A stretch of DNA of 64,000 nt from Trematomus loennbergii (Eukaryota > Chordata > Actinopteri > Perciformes > Nototheniidae), in the NCBI GenBank assembly GCA_012861695.1, contig JAAOOA010000016.1, positions 23,691,494 through 23,755,493 on the forward strand, read 5' to 3'. Shown in pieces: positions 61,141 through 64,000 of the stretch. Every line of letters begins with the position of its first letter. Position 1 is the stretch's first letter. The notes beneath the pieces were generated by a model. That model was given only the letters and a program-made list of their open reading frames with translations. It made no database searches and was not told the origin of the DNA. Made by a program: the position numbers and the translations under genes.

Positions 61141-62835
61141 GTGAGTAAAAAAGCGCTGGACCTTTTTTTCAACATTGGCTGGTATTGATCAATCTTTGAA
61201 GCAATGCAGTTCAAGGAAAGTCTCTTTGGTTTTACATTTCAATGTATTGGCTGGTAGAAAAGAACCGTCATTGTAGATCAACATTTCTGCTTTGAAATCT
61301 TTGAACATTGGGTTTAAAAGCAGGAAGGATTGAAGAGCTGAATGGAAATGATTGCGTTATAACATTTTTCGACTTTGGTGGATTCGACTTGTGTGTGAGA
61401 CGCTGTTTGGCTGCCTGATGGTACTTTCAGTTGATTTATAATCTCTTAAATCTTTAAAAAGGCAGTTAATGATTCACCTTTTTTATTGAAAATATCATAA
61501 TTGTCCTTGATCAGCTCATAGCACAGCATGCAAAGAGGTTTTCAGCCCTATAGAAATGTGTTAAAAATGTGAACTGTAATGTAAAAATGAACTGGATTCT
61601 CCTAGTGATTAGCACTGTGAGGACTAATGTGTTGAGATATTTGGCGGTTGGCCTTGTTGTGGCAAATATCGGCTATATTTGGCACCTGGCACATATCCCG
61701 CTACTTCCGAACTTAGTCATGTAATCACGGTTTGACGCACTGACCGCGCCTGTGAAGGGCTGAAGTGAAAGTAAATCCCGCTGATATCACAGCAGCTGAT
61801 GGTACAAGACGATCAAAGAGCTCCAACTTTAATCACCTTCATCGATCTGAGTACCGGAGTCTTTTATGACATCATTGGGAGTTTCACAATCTGTATTGAT
61901 GCACAGTGTACAAGATCTGAGAGCAGAAACACATATTGCACTCAATTTTGAATCCACTTGTTGATTGGACTAGCTATGAGTGGCGACTTGTTTTCTTCAG
62001 AGATTGCTTGTGTAGTTTAGTAATCATTTGTAACACATGTTAACAATTGAAATAACATTTTCCTCAGTGGCTTCTTTGTAGGTCCAGTAATACTGCAGTA
62101 TCAGAAACTTGAGACAAACGTTGCCAACACGTATAACTTCCTCCAACCAACCTCAGAACATCTCACTGTATCAGCTCTACTTGGCATCTACATGTTCCAC
62201 CCTCTGGCAGCCATGTTCACATCAGGACCGTACTCATGTAGTGTGTGAATACTATTTATTTTGCTGATTGGGCAGTGATCATTTCACCAGTGCATCAATA
62301 TGACTTTCTGTTTGTCTGATCCTCCGCTAGCTTGTAGTGTCATGAAACCATCCCTTCTAAAAAGTATTTTGGACATCAAAGCTGAAGTTATTACAATACT
62401 GAGAGTACATTCAGAATGTCTCTGACACACAAAGAAATGTCTCATAGTTTAACAGCCCTTACATTTGAATGATTGTACAAATATATTCTGGCGTGTCATG
62501 TTACTTATAAATCTGACTGTGACACCACAACAAATGCCTTCATGCACACTAGCGGTATCTGTTGAATAACACAAAGTATTTTATGCTAATTTAGCTTACT
62601 GAGCTAGCTAAACATTAGTATTATGGTTTGCAAAGGTACATTTCCCATTGCAATATCTATGCAATAGTTACATTAAATAACAACCATGTTACATTTGCCA
62701 TAAGATGCCTGTTGTATGTTTTTTTCTTTTTAGCAAAGCCATTTATCGTCTTGGTTCATATGATACATGAGTACCATTCTGAATGTCAGTGCTGATCATT
62801 ATCATAAAACTGCGGCTTAGAGAATTGGTCAGTAC
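61141..62835. other. No recognised features
   Basis: AT-rich sequence; would be intronic if the preceding exon is real. Confidence 0.4.
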
Positions 62836-62985
<150 letters not shown>

Positions 62986-63605
62986 CTAACCTATGCCAGC
63001 CCTGTTCCATGAAGGCACCCCCCGTTTACCGTAAATAACTGTTTTTGTCATCCGTGGGCTTCGATCTGGTGATGCAGTAAGTTTTGGTATCGTATCCGTG
63101 GCCGAGTATCACTGAGAGATACCGAGAGCAGTGCAGCGTGGGTAGGCGTGGGAGGGCTGCGTTAGAGATGACTCAGCGCTCTGTTGCCGGGTAGAAGAGC
63201 ACCAAACATCTCCTACCCCCATACATCTGAAGAAATACAGTATCTGATGTAGACGTCAATGTTACCCTGACCTTGAATAAACATTTAAACTGAACATGGA
63301 TAATATTTGCATGACTCATTAAGCAGCGCCAATGTTCCCTCTAGTGCAAAGACAGCTGTGTTTAAATAATGGATTAATAGATAACAAAACCAGGCAAGAA
63401 ACAAAGAAATACCTGGAAAATATTGTCGTGGAGGGACTAATATTAAAGAAGTCCACTTAACAAGCCTGTGTTACTTGCTGTTTACACTTCTAAAGCTAAT
63501 TCAGAAAGCTATTAATGGCATCCGGTGAAAATCTAACCAAAACTATTTTTGTAGCTAGTTAGCACTGACTTCATACTTTGGTTAAGCTGCAACAGTGGCC
63601 TCTTA

Positions 63606-64000
63606 TGGCGCGTTTCCACTACACGGCCTCGCTCGGCCGCTCGGTATGGCTGGGCCTCGTTAGGACTGGCTCACTTTATGGCGCATTTCCATTACAGTTT
63701 AGGAACTGGCAGTATCTATAGTAACGCAGTGTAGGCGGAGCCGTGACGTGATCTTCAGAGGACCCAGAAAAACAACACAGCCGTTAGCTGTTAGCACTCA
63801 GAGCTCACAGCTCCTCATATATGTTCAGAAACTAGACAAAAGTTAAACAAGTACAAACCACAGACTGCCTGTGTCATGGTGAATACAGTCGCTGCTTTAT
63901 TTATGTCTGTATAGGCCGTTGTTGTGAGTGTGGACGGTCGGAGCATATACTGCGTTAGCTTAGCCAATCTCCATTTAGAAAACAAGCATTTTAAAAGGTT
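63606..64000. mobile_element. MITE-like repeat, runs to or past the window end
   Basis: Starts ggcgcgtttccactacacgg, and a diverged copy of the same start, tggcgcatttccattacagt, follows about 70 bp later. It continues with tagtaacgcagtgtaggcgg, GC-rich text common in teleost MITEs. The right end is not in the window. Confidence 0.45.

Overview
The window looks like vertebrate nuclear DNA from a teleost fish, probably a percomorph. It has short exons with GT-AG introns, very dense (CA)n/(GT)n arrays, and many fish-type repeats: tRNA-derived SINEs, L2-like LINE tails, a Swimmer-like L1, and hAT-, PIF/Harbinger- and TTAA-type MITEs. No prokaryotic features, CRISPR array, tRNA or rRNA gene was found.

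Left half (about 25-30,900, + strand): one gene, the 3' part of anapc1, which encodes APC1, the largest scaffold subunit of the anaphase-promoting complex/cyclosome. I read 29 consecutive coding exons whose splice phases chain from the first to the stop codon at 30094-30096. They encode about 1,068 residues of a protein of roughly 1,940, covering the end of the middle domain, the PC-repeat toroid and the C-terminal domain. Eleven of the 29 exons are frame-disrupted, always by missing bases: 16 events, 17 nt. Most fall in short homopolymers or doubled bases. Splice sites and residues are otherwise intact, so uncorrected long-read deletion errors fit better than pseudogene decay. Introns carry a 2.1-kb hAT-like element with a minisatellite inside, several MITEs, a SINE, LINE tails and long (CA/GT)n tracts.

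Right half (about 31,000-64,000): no convincing protein-coding gene, mostly mobile-element remains. Main items are two SINE copies with target-site duplications (TSDs); a TTAA MITE (32.36-33.16 kb) matching another in an anapc1 intron (26.89-27.62 kb); a large imperfect inverted repeat (34.74-38.20 kb); a PIF/Harbinger-like MITE with 21-bp terminal inverted repeats (TIRs) and CTG duplications (38.27-39.30 kb); a second TTAA MITE (41.57-42.06 kb); a 459-bp MITE with 8-bp duplications (44.70-45.16 kb); a head-to-head MITE pair (47.79-48.69 kb); a 5'-truncated L1 with a 15-bp duplication (53.29-54.51 kb); and a 0.5-kb GATA array (57.7-58.2 kb). A possible small exon at 61,091-61,140, with a good acceptor, donor and Kozak ATG, may belong to the next gene, which I cannot identify.

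APC1 assignments rest on recalled similarity to vertebrate ANAPC1; no database search was possible. Transposon class calls rest on TIR and TSD structure seen directly in the sequence.
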